DNA from: Lysobacter sp. CFH 32150
GTDB lineage: Bacteria > Pseudomonadota > Gammaproteobacteria > Xanthomonadales > Xanthomonadaceae
Length of the DNA: 64,000 nt
Direction: 5' to 3'
Assembly: GCF_022758295.1 (NCBI RefSeq)
Contig: NZ_JALDWJ010000001.1
Span: 124,001 to 188,000 of the forward strand
The notes under the pieces were generated by a model, which searched no databases, had not been told where the DNA came from, and worked only from the letters and a program-made list of their open reading frames with translations. Positions 53,474 through 62,369 of this stretch are shown one piece after another (within the stretch, counting starts at the first letter, position 1; every line of letters begins with the position of its first letter). A program made the position numbers and the translations under genes.

Positions 53474-53547
53474 TGGAGGCCGAGGTCGGAATTGAACCGG
53501 CGTACGCGGATTTGCAGTCCGCTGCATAACCACTCTGCCACCCGGCC
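53474..53547 (-). tRNA. tRNA-Cys (GCA)
   Basis: 74 bases including CCA. Acceptor GGCCGGG / CTCGGCC (one mismatch or G-T), anticodon loop CTGCAAA giving GCA, T-loop GGTTCAATTCC. Confidence 0.96.
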
Positions 53548-53606
53548 GGTGACGTTTGGATTCTTTCATATCCAGCCTCCGATGAAAAATCCGGAGGGCG
53601 GAAAAT

Positions 53607-53633
53607 ACGAAGCCCCGCGAACGGGGCTTCGTA
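53607..53633 (-). terminator. Hairpin between tRNA-Gly and tRNA-Cys
   Basis: Perfect 12-bp stem TACGAAGCCCCG / CGGGGCTTCGTA with a 3-base loop; on the minus strand it is followed by TTTTCC. Either a terminator or a processing hairpin in the tRNA transcript. Confidence 0.7.
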
Positions 53634-53639
53634 GAAATC

Positions 53640-53715
<76 letters not shown>

Positions 53716-53741
53716 GGTGAGCCCGTCATTTTACCTGCGAA

Positions 53742-54341
53742 CTAATGGCTGTCAACACCTGAGACGGCCTGTTCTTTTAGCGATGGCCATGCCGCGCGCA
53801 GATATTCGTAGCCGGACCACAGCGTCAGCAGGGCCGCCGCGGCCAGCAGCCATTCGCCGATGGTGAAAATCGGCAGGCCCAGCCACGGCACCTGGTACAG
53901 CAGCATCGTCAGCGCCACCATCTGCACGATGGTCTTGAACTTGCCCACCGTGGCGACCGCGACCTTCGCGCGCTGGCCGATTTCGGCCATCCATTCGCGC
54001 AACGCCGACACGGCGATTTCGCGGCCGACGATCACCGCTGCCCACAACGCCATCCACTTGGTCGGATGGCTCTGCACGATCAGGAACAGCGCCGTGGCGA
54101 CCATCAGCTTGTCGGCGACCGGATCCAGGAAGGCTCCAAACGCCGAATACTGGTTGTAGCGGCGCGCGATCCATCCATCGAGCCAGTCCGTGATCGAAGC
54201 GAACGCGAAAACGAACGCGGCAGCGAAGTTCGTCCACTTGTAAGGCAGGTAGAACACGACCACTAGCACCGGGATCAACACGATCCGCAGCAGGGTCAGC
54301 ATGGTCGGCACCGTCATCTTCATCCGTGCTTTTTCATCCAT
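53742..54341 (-). CDS. pgsA: CDP-diacylglycerol-glycerol-3-phosphate 3-phosphatidyltransferase
   Basis: 199 residues, multipass membrane protein. The CDP-alcohol phosphotransferase signature D-G-x2-A-R-x8-G-x3-D-x3-D is seen as SITDWLDGWIARRYNQYSAF then GAFLDPVADK. It makes phosphatidylglycerophosphate in acidic phospholipid synthesis. The ATG at 54341 overlaps the uvrC stop (ATGGATGA), implying coupling; ATG 54323 is the alternative. The uvrC-pgsA-tRNA-Gly-Cys-Leu order is the same as in E. coli. Confidence 0.95.
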   Translation of the reverse strand: MDEKARMKMTVPTMLTLLRIVLIPVLVVVFYLPYKWTNFAAAFVFAFASITDWLDGWIARRYNQYSAFGAFLDPVADKLMVATALFLIVQSHPTKWMALWAAVIVGREIAVSALREWMAEIGQRAKVAVATVGKFKTIVQMVALTMLLYQVPWLGLPIFTIGEWLLAAAALLTLWSGYEYLRAAWPSLKEQAVSGVDSH

Positions 54342-56181
54342 TGTCCGCTGTCGTCGGCATCGGCAGCCCGTGCAGGGTGGCATATATCCGTTCGGCGAGC
54401 GCGGCGTTGATGCCCTCGACCCGGGCGATCTCCTCCGCACCCGCCTGCTTCAGCCCGGCGAGGCCGCCGAAATGCCGCAACAGATTAGCGCGTCGGCGCG
54501 GACCGATGCCGGGAATATCCTCGAGCCGGCTGGTGGCACGCAATTTCTGCCGACGGCCGCGATGGCCGGTGATCGCGAAACGGTGGGCCTCGTCGCGCAC
54601 CTGCTGGATCAACTGCAACGCCGGCGATTCCGGCCCCGGACGCACTTCGCGCCCATCCGGTAGCAACAGGGCCTCGTGTCCGGCACGACGCTCCTCACCC
54701 TTGGCCACGCCGACCAGCGTCACGTCCTGGACGCCGAGGTCGGCCAGCACCGCACGCGCCTGCGCCACCTGCCCAGCACCGCCGTCGATCAGCAATACAT
54801 CCGGCAGCACACCACCCTCTTCCATCGCTCGGCGGAAGCGACGCTCCAGCGCCTGGTGCATCGCGGCGTAATCGTCGCCCGGCTCGATACCGGCAATGTT
54901 GTAACGCCGATACTGGCCGCGCACCGGACCATCGCCATCGAACACCACACACGACGCCACCGTCGCCTCGCCCATCGTGTGGCTGATGTCGAAACATTCG
55001 ATTCGGCGTGGCGACTCAGCCAGGCCAAGCAATTCGCGCAGAGCCTCCAGCCGAGCGCTTTGCGCGGCATGGCTCGAAAGCTCGGTGGCGAGCGCCAGTT
55101 CGGCGTTGCGACGAACCAGATCGATATAGCCGGCGCGTTCACCGCGCACGTTGACCTTGACCTGCACCTTGCGGCCGCTGGCATCGGTCAACGCCTGTTC
55201 GATCAGGTCGCAATCCGGGATGTCGCGATCGAGCACGATCTCGCGCGGTGGGGGCTGCTCGACGTAGTACTGCGAGACGAACGCACCCAGCACCTCCTCG
55301 GCGCTGGCGCCGTTGGTTTTCGGAAAAAAGGCACGCGTGCCGAGATTGCGGCCATCGCGGAACGCCAGCAGCAGCACGCAGGCCGATCCGCCCTGCATCG
55401 CGCAGGCAAGCACGTCGAGATCGGCTGCCCGGCCGTCGACGTATTGTCGCGCCTGCAGTTTGCGGATCGTCGTGATCAGGTCGCGCAGTCGCGCTGCTTC
55501 CTCGAAATCCAGTCGCGTGCTGGCGGCTTCCATCGCCGTGCTGAGTTCGTCGCTGAGCTCGTCGCTGCGGCCGTCGAGGAACAGCGAGGAACGCCGCACC
55601 GAGTCGGCGTATTCCCGCGCCGGCACCAGGCCGACGCAAGGCGCGCTGCAGCGGCCAATCTGGTATTGCAGGCAGGGACGCGAACGGTTGCGGAAGACGC
55701 TGTCCTCGCAGCTGCGCAGCTTGAAGAGCTTGTGCATCAGGTTGAGCGTCTCGCGCACCGCGACGGCGCTCGGATACGGTCCGAAATAGCGCCCCGAAAT
55801 GGCACGCGGGCCCCGGTGGAAGGCAATCCGGGGCCACGCCTCCTGGGTCAGCAGCACGTAGGGGTAGCTCTTGTCGTCGCGCAACAGCACGTTGTAGCGC
55901 GGCAGCAGGGATTTGATCAGCTGGTTTTCCAGCAATAGCGCTTCGGCCTCGGTACGGGTGACCGTGACTTCCATGCGCGCGACCTGCGCCAGCATTGCCA
56001 TCGTCCGCGTCGCCTTCGGCGTGGCGTTGAAGTAGCTGGCGACACGATTACGCAGGGCACGCGCCTTGCCGACGTAGAGCACGCTGTCGTCGGCGGCGTG
56101 CATGCGGTACACCCCCGGCACCATGCCGAGGCCACGGGCAAAGGCCTTGCCGTCGAATTCTGGAATCGGGCGCTGACTCAT
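54334..56181 (-). CDS. uvrC: Excinuclease ABC subunit C
   Basis: 615 residues: GIY-YIG domain at the N-terminus (PGVYRMHAADDSVLYVGKAR), UVR motif in the middle (about 200-240), the RNase H-like EndoV domain (380-540; LIDGGAGQVAQARAVL) and helix-hairpin-helix repeats at the C-terminus (560-605). It makes both incisions around UvrB-bound DNA lesions in nucleotide excision repair. It overlaps pgsA by 8 bases. The start MSQRPIPEFDGKAFARG fits. Confidence 0.97.
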   Translation of the reverse strand: MSQRPIPEFDGKAFARGLGMVPGVYRMHAADDSVLYVGKARALRNRVASYFNATPKATRTMAMLAQVARMEVTVTRTEAEALLLENQLIKSLLPRYNVLLRDDKSYPYVLLTQEAWPRIAFHRGPRAISGRYFGPYPSAVAVRETLNLMHKLFKLRSCEDSVFRNRSRPCLQYQIGRCSAPCVGLVPAREYADSVRRSSLFLDGRSDELSDELSTAMEAASTRLDFEEAARLRDLITTIRKLQARQYVDGRAADLDVLACAMQGGSACVLLLAFRDGRNLGTRAFFPKTNGASAEEVLGAFVSQYYVEQPPPREIVLDRDIPDCDLIEQALTDASGRKVQVKVNVRGERAGYIDLVRRNAELALATELSSHAAQSARLEALRELLGLAESPRRIECFDISHTMGEATVASCVVFDGDGPVRGQYRRYNIAGIEPGDDYAAMHQALERRFRRAMEEGGVLPDVLLIDGGAGQVAQARAVLADLGVQDVTLVGVAKGEERRAGHEALLLPDGREVRPGPESPALQLIQQVRDEAHRFAITGHRGRRQKLRATSRLEDIPGIGPRRRANLLRHFGGLAGLKQAGAEEIARVEGINAALAERIYATLHGLPMPTTADNG

Positions 56182-56232
56182 GCGCCCATTATCGGGCGTG
56201 GACGGCGCCAGTTTGTGAGCGGAAGCCGACCC

Positions 56233-57651
56233 TCACTCGCCAATGGGCAGGTGCTGGACCTTGCCGGTCTGCGGATCCACGCGCAGCACTGCATGCGCAT
56301 CGGTATCGGCGATCCATACCGACCCTTCGCCGACCGCGATTCCAGCCGGGGCGTGCAACGGTTGCGACAGCTCAAGGCTGGTCAGGTCACCGCCGCCCAG
56401 TCGCAGGCTGCGCAGACGGTCGTTGCCGGCATCGGCGATCCACAGCAACGGGGCGTCGGGGTCGAGTGCGATGGCCTGCGGGTCCTGCAACTGTGCGATC
56501 GTCCGTGCACCGTCGGCATGGCCGAACTGCCACGGGCCCTGTCCGACCAGTGTCTGTACCGAATCGTCGCGCAACTGCAACGAGCGGATCGCCGAGCCAA
56601 CCGCATCGCACACGTACAGCGTCTGTTGCACCGCCGTCAGCGCCACCGGCTGGGCGAACGCCGCGTAGGTACTGGTGCCATCGCGCACCTTCAGCTCACC
56701 AGAGCCGGCGCGATAGGTGAGCCGCGCGCGACCGAGGTCGTAACTCCAGATGCGGTTGTCACCGGAGAGTGCAATGAATAATTGGTCGTGAACCGCTGCC
56801 ACTGCGCGTGGCCCATCGAGCGATACGGCACGCGGGTCGCTGACCGGTCCTTCCACCGGGGTGCCGACGCGGCCATTACCGCACAGGGTATCGACATCGC
56901 CACTGCGCAGGTTGATCCGCCGAACCGCATGGTTGCCCGTATCGGCGACGTACAGCACGTCGCGCAGCAGGCAGATGCCATGCGGGCGACGGAACGCAGC
57001 CGCGCCCATCGTCCCATCGACGAAGTCGCGATCGCCGCTGCCGAACTGGCGGAGGATGCGGCCTGCGTGGTTGCACTCGAGGATGCGGTGATGTCCGCTG
57101 TCGGCGACGTACAAAAGCTGCGGTGTGACGACCAACCCGGTCGGGAAGCACAGCGGCAGATCGGCTTCCCGGACACGCGGCGCGGGCTCGGCCATTTCGT
57201 CGTCGAAATCCGGCAGCAATTCACTTTCGAACGCCTGCACATGCGCATCCAGTTCGGTGACTGGGCCATCGCCATACAGCACTGCTTGCACCCGGCCGGC
57301 ACCGTCGACCAGCAACACGCTGGGCCATGTCTGGATGCCATAGTGCTGCCATGCCACCCAGTCGGCATCGACCGCCACGGGCAGCTTGATGCCGTGGCGC
57401 TGCAGTCGTCGCTGCACGCGCTGAGGATCGCGTTCGTGGTCGAAACGTGGCATGTGCACGGCCAGCGCGCGCAGGCGTTGTGGATGCTTGGCGCACAGCA
57501 GTTGCAGGTCGTGCAGCTTCTGCAGCGACCAGGTCGAACCGGCGTTGACGAAGGCGAGCGCGGTCAGCCAACCATGCTGTGCGACCGCATGTGGCGCGGT
57601 ATTGAGCCATTGCAGCGAATCGGGCAGGTCCGGGGCGAGCGTTAAAGGCAT
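56233..57651 (-). CDS. NHL-repeat protein with an N-terminal thioredoxin-like domain
   Basis: 472 residues. A thioredoxin-like domain (1-150) with LTALAFVNAGSTWSLQKLHDLQ in place of a CxxC active site and TWPSVLLVDGAGRV as the cis-proline strand is followed by six NHL-type beta-propeller blades (165-465; VVTPQLLYVADSGHHRILEC, GICLLRDVLYVADTGNHAVRRI and so on). The plan is that of NHLRC2. Loss of the CxxC implies a non-redox role. No signal peptide, so cytoplasmic. It stands 51 bases upstream of uvrC and is the first of that run. Confidence 0.88.
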   Translation of the reverse strand: MPLTLAPDLPDSLQWLNTAPHAVAQHGWLTALAFVNAGSTWSLQKLHDLQLLCAKHPQRLRALAVHMPRFDHERDPQRVQRRLQRHGIKLPVAVDADWVAWQHYGIQTWPSVLLVDGAGRVQAVLYGDGPVTELDAHVQAFESELLPDFDDEMAEPAPRVREADLPLCFPTGLVVTPQLLYVADSGHHRILECNHAGRILRQFGSGDRDFVDGTMGAAAFRRPHGICLLRDVLYVADTGNHAVRRINLRSGDVDTLCGNGRVGTPVEGPVSDPRAVSLDGPRAVAAVHDQLFIALSGDNRIWSYDLGRARLTYRAGSGELKVRDGTSTYAAFAQPVALTAVQQTLYVCDAVGSAIRSLQLRDDSVQTLVGQGPWQFGHADGARTIAQLQDPQAIALDPDAPLLWIADAGNDRLRSLRLGGGDLTSLELSQPLHAPAGIAVGEGSVWIADTDAHAVLRVDPQTGKVQHLPIGE

Positions 57652-57755
57652 GGCGCGGACTTCATGGCGATATGCGCGGGATTATGCGCCGCAAGCCGTG
57701 CGGCAGCTTCGACCTGGCGTTCCGACAATCGCCATAGCGATGCCGTCCGGCCGGA

Positions 57756-58529
57756 TCATGCCGACGCAGCTAGCCGTGCCTCGGCGCGGGCAAGATCTTC
57801 GGGCGTGTCCACACCGGGCGGGAATTCCTCCGGCGCCAATGCCACCGCGATCCGGAAGCCCGCCTCGAGCACGCGCAGCTGTTCCAGCGATTCGACGCGT
57901 TCCAGCCACCCCGGCGACAACGCCGCGAAACGGCGTAGAAACCCGGCGCGGTATGCGTACAGTCCGATATGCCTCAGCCAGTGCTGCCCTTCGGGCAGGG
58001 TGTTGCGGTCGCGTGCGAAGGCATCGCGCGGCCAGGGGATCGGCGCACGGCTGAAATACAGCGCATCGCCATTCTCACCGCGAACCAATTTGACTGCATT
58101 CGGATCGAACAGCGTTTCGACATCCAGAATCGGCGTCGCCAGCGTCGCCATCTCAGCGTCGGAAACGGCGAGTGCCGCCGCCACGGCACGGATCCCCGAC
58201 GCTGGCGCGAACGGTTCGTCGCCCTGCAGGTTCACCACGATGGTGTCGTCGCTCCAACCGGCCTGCGCCGCGCATTCGGCCAGGCGGTCGGTGCCTGAAG
58301 CATGCATCGGCGAAGTCATCGCCACTTGCACGCCGCTACCGGCCAAGGCCGCACCGATCCGGGCATCGTCGGCCGCGACCCAGACCTGGCGCGCACCCGC
58401 GGCCAGCGCACGGCGTGCCACGTGCAACACCAATGGTTCGCCACCCAGCAAGCGCAATGGCTTGCCCGGCAGGCGTGAAGCCGAGTATCGGGCGGGGATG
58501 GCGACGACGAATTCAGGGACTTCGGTCAT
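57756..58529 (-). CDS. kdsB: 3-deoxy-manno-octulosonate cytidylyltransferase
   Basis: 257 residues. [19 protein letters not shown] (8-26) and [11 protein letters not shown] are the CMP-Kdo synthetase signatures. It activates Kdo with CTP for lipopolysaccharide inner-core synthesis. I used the ATG at 58529 (MTEVPEFVV), which has GGAAG close upstream; ATGs at 58538 and 58541 are alternatives. It follows lpxK by about 22 bases in the lipid A cluster. Confidence 0.96.
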   Translation of the reverse strand: MTEVPEFVVAIPARYSASRLPGKPLRLLGGEPLVLHVARRALAAGARQVWVAADDARIGAALAGSGVQVAMTSPMHASGTDRLAECAAQAGWSDDTIVVNLQGDEPFAPASGIRAVAAALAVSDAEMATLATPILDVETLFDPNAVKLVRGENGDALYFSRAPIPWPRDAFARDRNTLPEGQHWLRHIGLYAYRAGFLRRFAALSPGWLERVESLEQLRVLEAGFRIAVALAPEEFPPGVDTPEDLARAEARLAASA

Positions 58530-58551
58530 GACTTCCATCATTACACGGCTG

Positions 58552-59526
58552 TTATCGATTGAGTTTGTCCAACAGCGACACCCAGAATGCCTCCGGCAAC
58601 TCCGCGCGTACCGGCACGCTGTAGTGCTGGGGGTCATCGAACGCCACGCACTTCACCGCATCCTTCTCCGTCATCAACACCGGCAACTGGCTGCCGAACT
58701 CGAAATCGGCGGCGATGTAACGATGGTGGTCGGCGAAGGCGTGCGGGACCACGGCGATGCCATGCTCACGCAGCGTGGCGAAAAAACGTTCCGGATTGCC
58801 GATGCCAGCGACGGCATGCACGCGCTGTCCAGCGAACGTCGACAACGGCCGCGCACGACCACCTTGCAGGGGCTGCGCATCGCCAACCTGCAATTGCATC
58901 GACCACTCGCCGAAACCAGCCTCGCCACCGTTCACGACCCGAAAATCGCACTCCGCGGCGCGCGTGGCCGGCTCGCGCAACGGTCCGGCAGGCAACAGGC
59001 GGTGATTGCCGTAACGGCGCTGCCCGTCGATCACTTCGATCTCGACGTCGCGCGCGAGGCGGTAATGCTGCAGGCCGTCGTCGCAGACCACGAGGTCGCA
59101 GCCGGCCGCGATCAACGCCTGCGCAGCCTTGATGCGGTCGCGGTCGACCCGTACCTTCGCGCCGCTGCGGTATGCGATCAGTACAGGCTCGTCGCCGGCG
59201 ACCGCAGGATCGCTATCGCGTTCGGCCCATAGGGCTTGGGCTTCATCGCCCCGCCCATAACCGCGACTGGCGACACCCGGATTCCAACCCTCCGCGCGCA
59301 ATCGTTCGACCAGCGCGATCGTGAGCGGCGTCTTGCCAGTGCCGCCCACGGCGATGTTGCCGACCACGATCACCGGCACGGGTACGCGCCGCGACGGCAG
59401 GATGCCCTTGGCATACAGGCGGCGACGCATCGCGATCGCACCGGCATAGACCGATGCCAGCATGCGGGAAACCGCCGGTACCGGCGCATCGCCGAACCAA
59501 TAGCCCGGCGGACGGCGGGCGGTCAT
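58552..59526 (-). CDS. lpxK: Tetraacyldisaccharide 4'-kinase
   Basis: 324 residues. N-terminal membrane-associated helix (about 15-35) and a P-loop in [12 protein letters not shown] (56-67). [24 protein letters not shown] is the second LpxK signature. It adds the 4'-phosphate to lipid A precursor. It overlaps msbA by four bases (ATGA), so the two are coupled. Confidence 0.96.
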   Translation of the reverse strand: MTARRPPGYWFGDAPVPAVSRMLASVYAGAIAMRRRLYAKGILPSRRVPVPVIVVGNIAVGGTGKTPLTIALVERLRAEGWNPGVASRGYGRGDEAQALWAERDSDPAVAGDEPVLIAYRSGAKVRVDRDRIKAAQALIAAGCDLVVCDDGLQHYRLARDVEIEVIDGQRRYGNHRLLPAGPLREPATRAAECDFRVVNGGEAGFGEWSMQLQVGDAQPLQGGRARPLSTFAGQRVHAVAGIGNPERFFATLREHGIAVVPHAFADHHRYIAADFEFGSQLPVLMTEKDAVKCVAFDDPQHYSVPVRAELPEAFWVSLLDKLNR

Positions 59527-61277
59527 GCCTCGCTCGGCTCCCGGAACTGCATGCGGTGCAGATGGGCGTACAAGCCCCCTCGCGCGAGCAGTTCAGCGTG
59601 CGTGCCCTGCTCCACCAATCGGCCCTGGTCGAGCACCAGGACCTGGTCGGCGTGCTCGATCGTGGACAATCGATGCGCGATCACCAGCGTGGTGCGATCC
59701 GGCATCAGATGATCGAGCGCATCCTGGACCAGGCGCTCGGATTCGGTGTCGAGCGCGGCGGTGGCTTCGTCGAGGATCAGGATCGGGGCGTCCTTGAGCA
59801 TCGCCCGCGCAATGGCGAGGCGCTGGCGCTGGCCGCCGGACAGGCGCCCGCCGTTCTCGCCAATCGGCGTCGCCAGGCCTTGCGGCAGGCGCTCGACGAA
59901 TTCCATCGCGTTGGCGCCACGCACCGCACGCTCAATCCGCTCCTCATCGGCATCGCGCAATTCGCCGTAGGCGACGTTGGCCGCAATGCTTGCATCGAAC
60001 AACATCACCCGCTGGCTGACCAGGGCAATCTGCCGGCGCAGGTCGGCAAGCTTGTACTCGTCAAGCGAATGGCCATCGAGCAGGATTTGGCCGGATTCCA
60101 GTTCATAGAAACGCGGAATCAGCCGCACCAGCGTGGTCTTGCCGCTGCCCGAGCGGCCAACGATGGCGGTCACGGTACCGGGACGTGCAGTGAAACTGAT
60201 GCCTGCGATCGCCGGTTGGGCCTGTCCCGGGTAACGGGCACTGACATCGCAGAACTCGATCATGCCCTTGGCGCGCTCCAGCGGGCGCGTGCCCTCGTCG
60301 CGTTCGTCCGGGCTGTCGAGCACATCGAACAGGCGCTGTGCCGAGGACACGCCACGCTGCAGTACACCTTGCACGTTGGTCAGCTGCCGCAACGGGGTGA
60401 TGATCGCGATCATTGACGTCATCAACACCATGAACTCACCGGCGCTGAGGCGACCTCGGATGGCCTCGTGCCCGGCGATCAGCAGCAAGGCCGCCACGCC
60501 TACGGCCCCCATCAGCTGCACCAGCAGCGATGCCGAAGCGCGAGTGACTTCAACCTTCATGCTCAGCTTGAGATTGCGCTCCACCTGCGCGCCATAGCGC
60601 TGCAGTTCCGAAGGCTGCGCGCCGTACACTTTCACTTCCTGCTGGCCGTTGAGCGCCTCGCCCGCCGATTGCAGCATGGAGGCCGAGCCTTCCAGGATGC
60701 GATGGTTGATGCTGCGGTAACGACGTCCGACCCTGTCCATCACCCACGCCAGGATCGGTCCCAGCAGCACGATCGCGATCGTCACCCGCCAGCTCGTATA
60801 GAGCATGGCGCCAAACATGCCGACGACCTGCAGGCCTTGGCTGATCATCACCTTCGAGGCATCGACCGCCGCCTGCGCTACCTGCTCGGTGTCGGCGCCA
60901 AGTCGGGTCAGCATTGACGGCACTGATTCGTTGTCGAAACGCGAGCCTGGCTGACGCAGATACTTGCCAAGCAACAACAAGCGCAGATCCCGGGCAACAC
61001 TGCGACCAGCCCGCGCCATGCCGTAATCGGTCACCAAGCCAGCGACACCGCGTGCGAGGAACAGGGCGATGATAGCCAATGGCAGCGTAAGACTGACGCT
61101 GGTGTTCTCCGCGATAAAGGTCTCGTCGATGATTGGCTTCATCATCAGCGTGAAGCCGGTACCTGCTGCCGCTTCAACGATCATGCCGAATGCGGCAAGC
61201 ACCAACAACGACCGGTATGGCCGCGCATAAGCAAGCAGGCGCTTGTAGGTCGGCCAAGGGCCGCTCTGTTCGCTCAC
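59523..61277 (-). CDS. msbA: Lipid A flippase MsbA (ABC transporter)
   Basis: 584 residues, an ABC half-transporter: six membrane helices (1-320), then an ATPase with Walker [16 protein letters not shown] signature [14 protein letters not shown] and Walker [13 protein letters not shown], and the H-loop VIAHRLST. It flips lipid A-core across the inner membrane and works as a homodimer. It overlaps lpxK and exbD by four bases each. Confidence 0.96.
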   Translation of the reverse strand: MSEQSGPWPTYKRLLAYARPYRSLLVLAAFGMIVEAAAGTGFTLMMKPIIDETFIAENTSVSLTLPLAIIALFLARGVAGLVTDYGMARAGRSVARDLRLLLLGKYLRQPGSRFDNESVPSMLTRLGADTEQVAQAAVDASKVMISQGLQVVGMFGAMLYTSWRVTIAIVLLGPILAWVMDRVGRRYRSINHRILEGSASMLQSAGEALNGQQEVKVYGAQPSELQRYGAQVERNLKLSMKVEVTRASASLLVQLMGAVGVAALLLIAGHEAIRGRLSAGEFMVLMTSMIAIITPLRQLTNVQGVLQRGVSSAQRLFDVLDSPDERDEGTRPLERAKGMIEFCDVSARYPGQAQPAIAGISFTARPGTVTAIVGRSGSGKTTLVRLIPRFYELESGQILLDGHSLDEYKLADLRRQIALVSQRVMLFDASIAANVAYGELRDADEERIERAVRGANAMEFVERLPQGLATPIGENGGRLSGGQRQRLAIARAMLKDAPILILDEATAALDTESERLVQDALDHLMPDRTTLVIAHRLSTIEHADQVLVLDQGRLVEQGTHAELLARGGLYAHLHRMQFREPSEA

Positions 61278-61696
61278 CGCCGCTGCTCCGGCGCGGTCGC
61301 AATCGACACGCGTGAAAAGCCCAGCTGTCCCAGCGCGTCGAGCGCCGTCACCACGGCCTGATGCGGGGTCCTCGCATCGGCACGAAGGAGTACCGGACGT
61401 TCGCGGTCATCGCCGGCGACGTCGCGCAGCGTCTGCTTCAGCGATTCGACATCGGTACGCAGCGCTTCGCGATCGTCGACGAAGTAGCGGCCGTCGGCGT
61501 TGACCAGCACGCTCAATGCCTTCGACTGCGCCTCGGCTGGTTCGCCGCTGGCCTGTGGCAGCTGCAGCTTCAGCACCGAGCGCGCATCGAAGGTCGTGGT
61601 GACCACGAAGAAGAAGATCAGGCACAGCACGACATCGATCAGCGGGATCAGATTGATTTCCGGCTCGTCGTCGGCGCGGTGGTCGCGGATACGCAT
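61274..61696 (-). CDS. exbD: ExbD/TolR family biopolymer transport protein
   Basis: 140 residues: one membrane helix (about 17-37) with the essential aspartate in INLIPLIDVVLCLIFFFVV and a periplasmic domain. The ATG at 61696 (MRIRDHRADDEPEIN) fits the family; a longer frame upstream overlaps exbB. With ExbB it forms a proton-driven motor that energises TonB. In this lpx-linked copy the partner TonB may be one of the two at 32.9-34.2 kb. Confidence 0.94.
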   Translation of the reverse strand: MRIRDHRADDEPEINLIPLIDVVLCLIFFFVVTTTFDARSVLKLQLPQASGEPAEAQSKALSVLVNADGRYFVDDREALRTDVESLKQTLRDVAGDDRERPVLLRADARTPHQAVVTALDALGQLGFSRVSIATAPEQRR

Positions 61697-61706
61697 GCAG
61701 CTGGCC

Positions 61707-62366
61707 CTACTCGACGCTGGTGCGGACTGGCGGCGCGGCGGGGGCGACGCGTTGCGCGGCGACGGCGCGTGGATCCATCGCATCCATCAACTGGAACGCT
61801 TCGTGCTCCATGTCCACGATGTATGCGGCGATACGGCCGCGGAAATAACGGTGGAAGGCCAGTGCGGGGATCGCCACAATCATGCCGGTCGCCGTGCACA
61901 CCAGCGCCTTGCCGATACCGCTGGCGAGCTGGTTGGCATCGCCGATCCCCTGGTCGCCGATCACCAGGAACATCTGGATCATGCCGACCACGGTGCCGAA
62001 CAGTCCGAGCAACGGGCCTGCGGCAGCAATCGTGCCGAGCGTGTTGAGGAATCGTTCCATCCGATGCACGAGGTGGCGACCGACGTCCTCGACGCGTTCG
62101 CGGATCTCCTCGCGCGGGCGATGGCGCACGTCGAGCGCCGCGGCGAGCAACGCACCAAGCGGCGAATTCTTCCGCAGCGAATCGACATGCGCTGGATCGA
62201 GCTTGCCGCGTCCCGCCCAGGCGCGCACCTCGCCGCCCAGTCCGGGTGGCAGCACGACCTTGCGGCGCAAGCTCCAGAAACGCTCGACGATGATCGCCAG
62301 GGCGATCGCAGACAACAGCAACAGCGGGATCATCGGCCAACCGCCCGCCCGTACCAGTTCCAGCAC
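61707..62366 (-). CDS. exbB: ExbB/TolQ/MotA family proton channel protein
   Basis: 219 residues with three membrane helices (about 10-30, 110-135, 150-175) and the signature GLFGTVVGMIQMF near residues 120-135 followed by GIGDANQLASGIGKALVCTATGMIVAIPALAF. The start MLELVRAGGWPMIPLLL matches other ExbB. It is 10 bases upstream of exbD and 3 bases downstream of comEC. Confidence 0.95.
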   Translation of the reverse strand: MLELVRAGGWPMIPLLLLSAIALAIIVERFWSLRRKVVLPPGLGGEVRAWAGRGKLDPAHVDSLRKNSPLGALLAAALDVRHRPREEIRERVEDVGRHLVHRMERFLNTLGTIAAAGPLLGLFGTVVGMIQMFLVIGDQGIGDANQLASGIGKALVCTATGMIVAIPALAFHRYFRGRIAAYIVDMEHEAFQLMDAMDPRAVAAQRVAPAAPPVRTSVE

Positions 62367-62369
62367 GCG

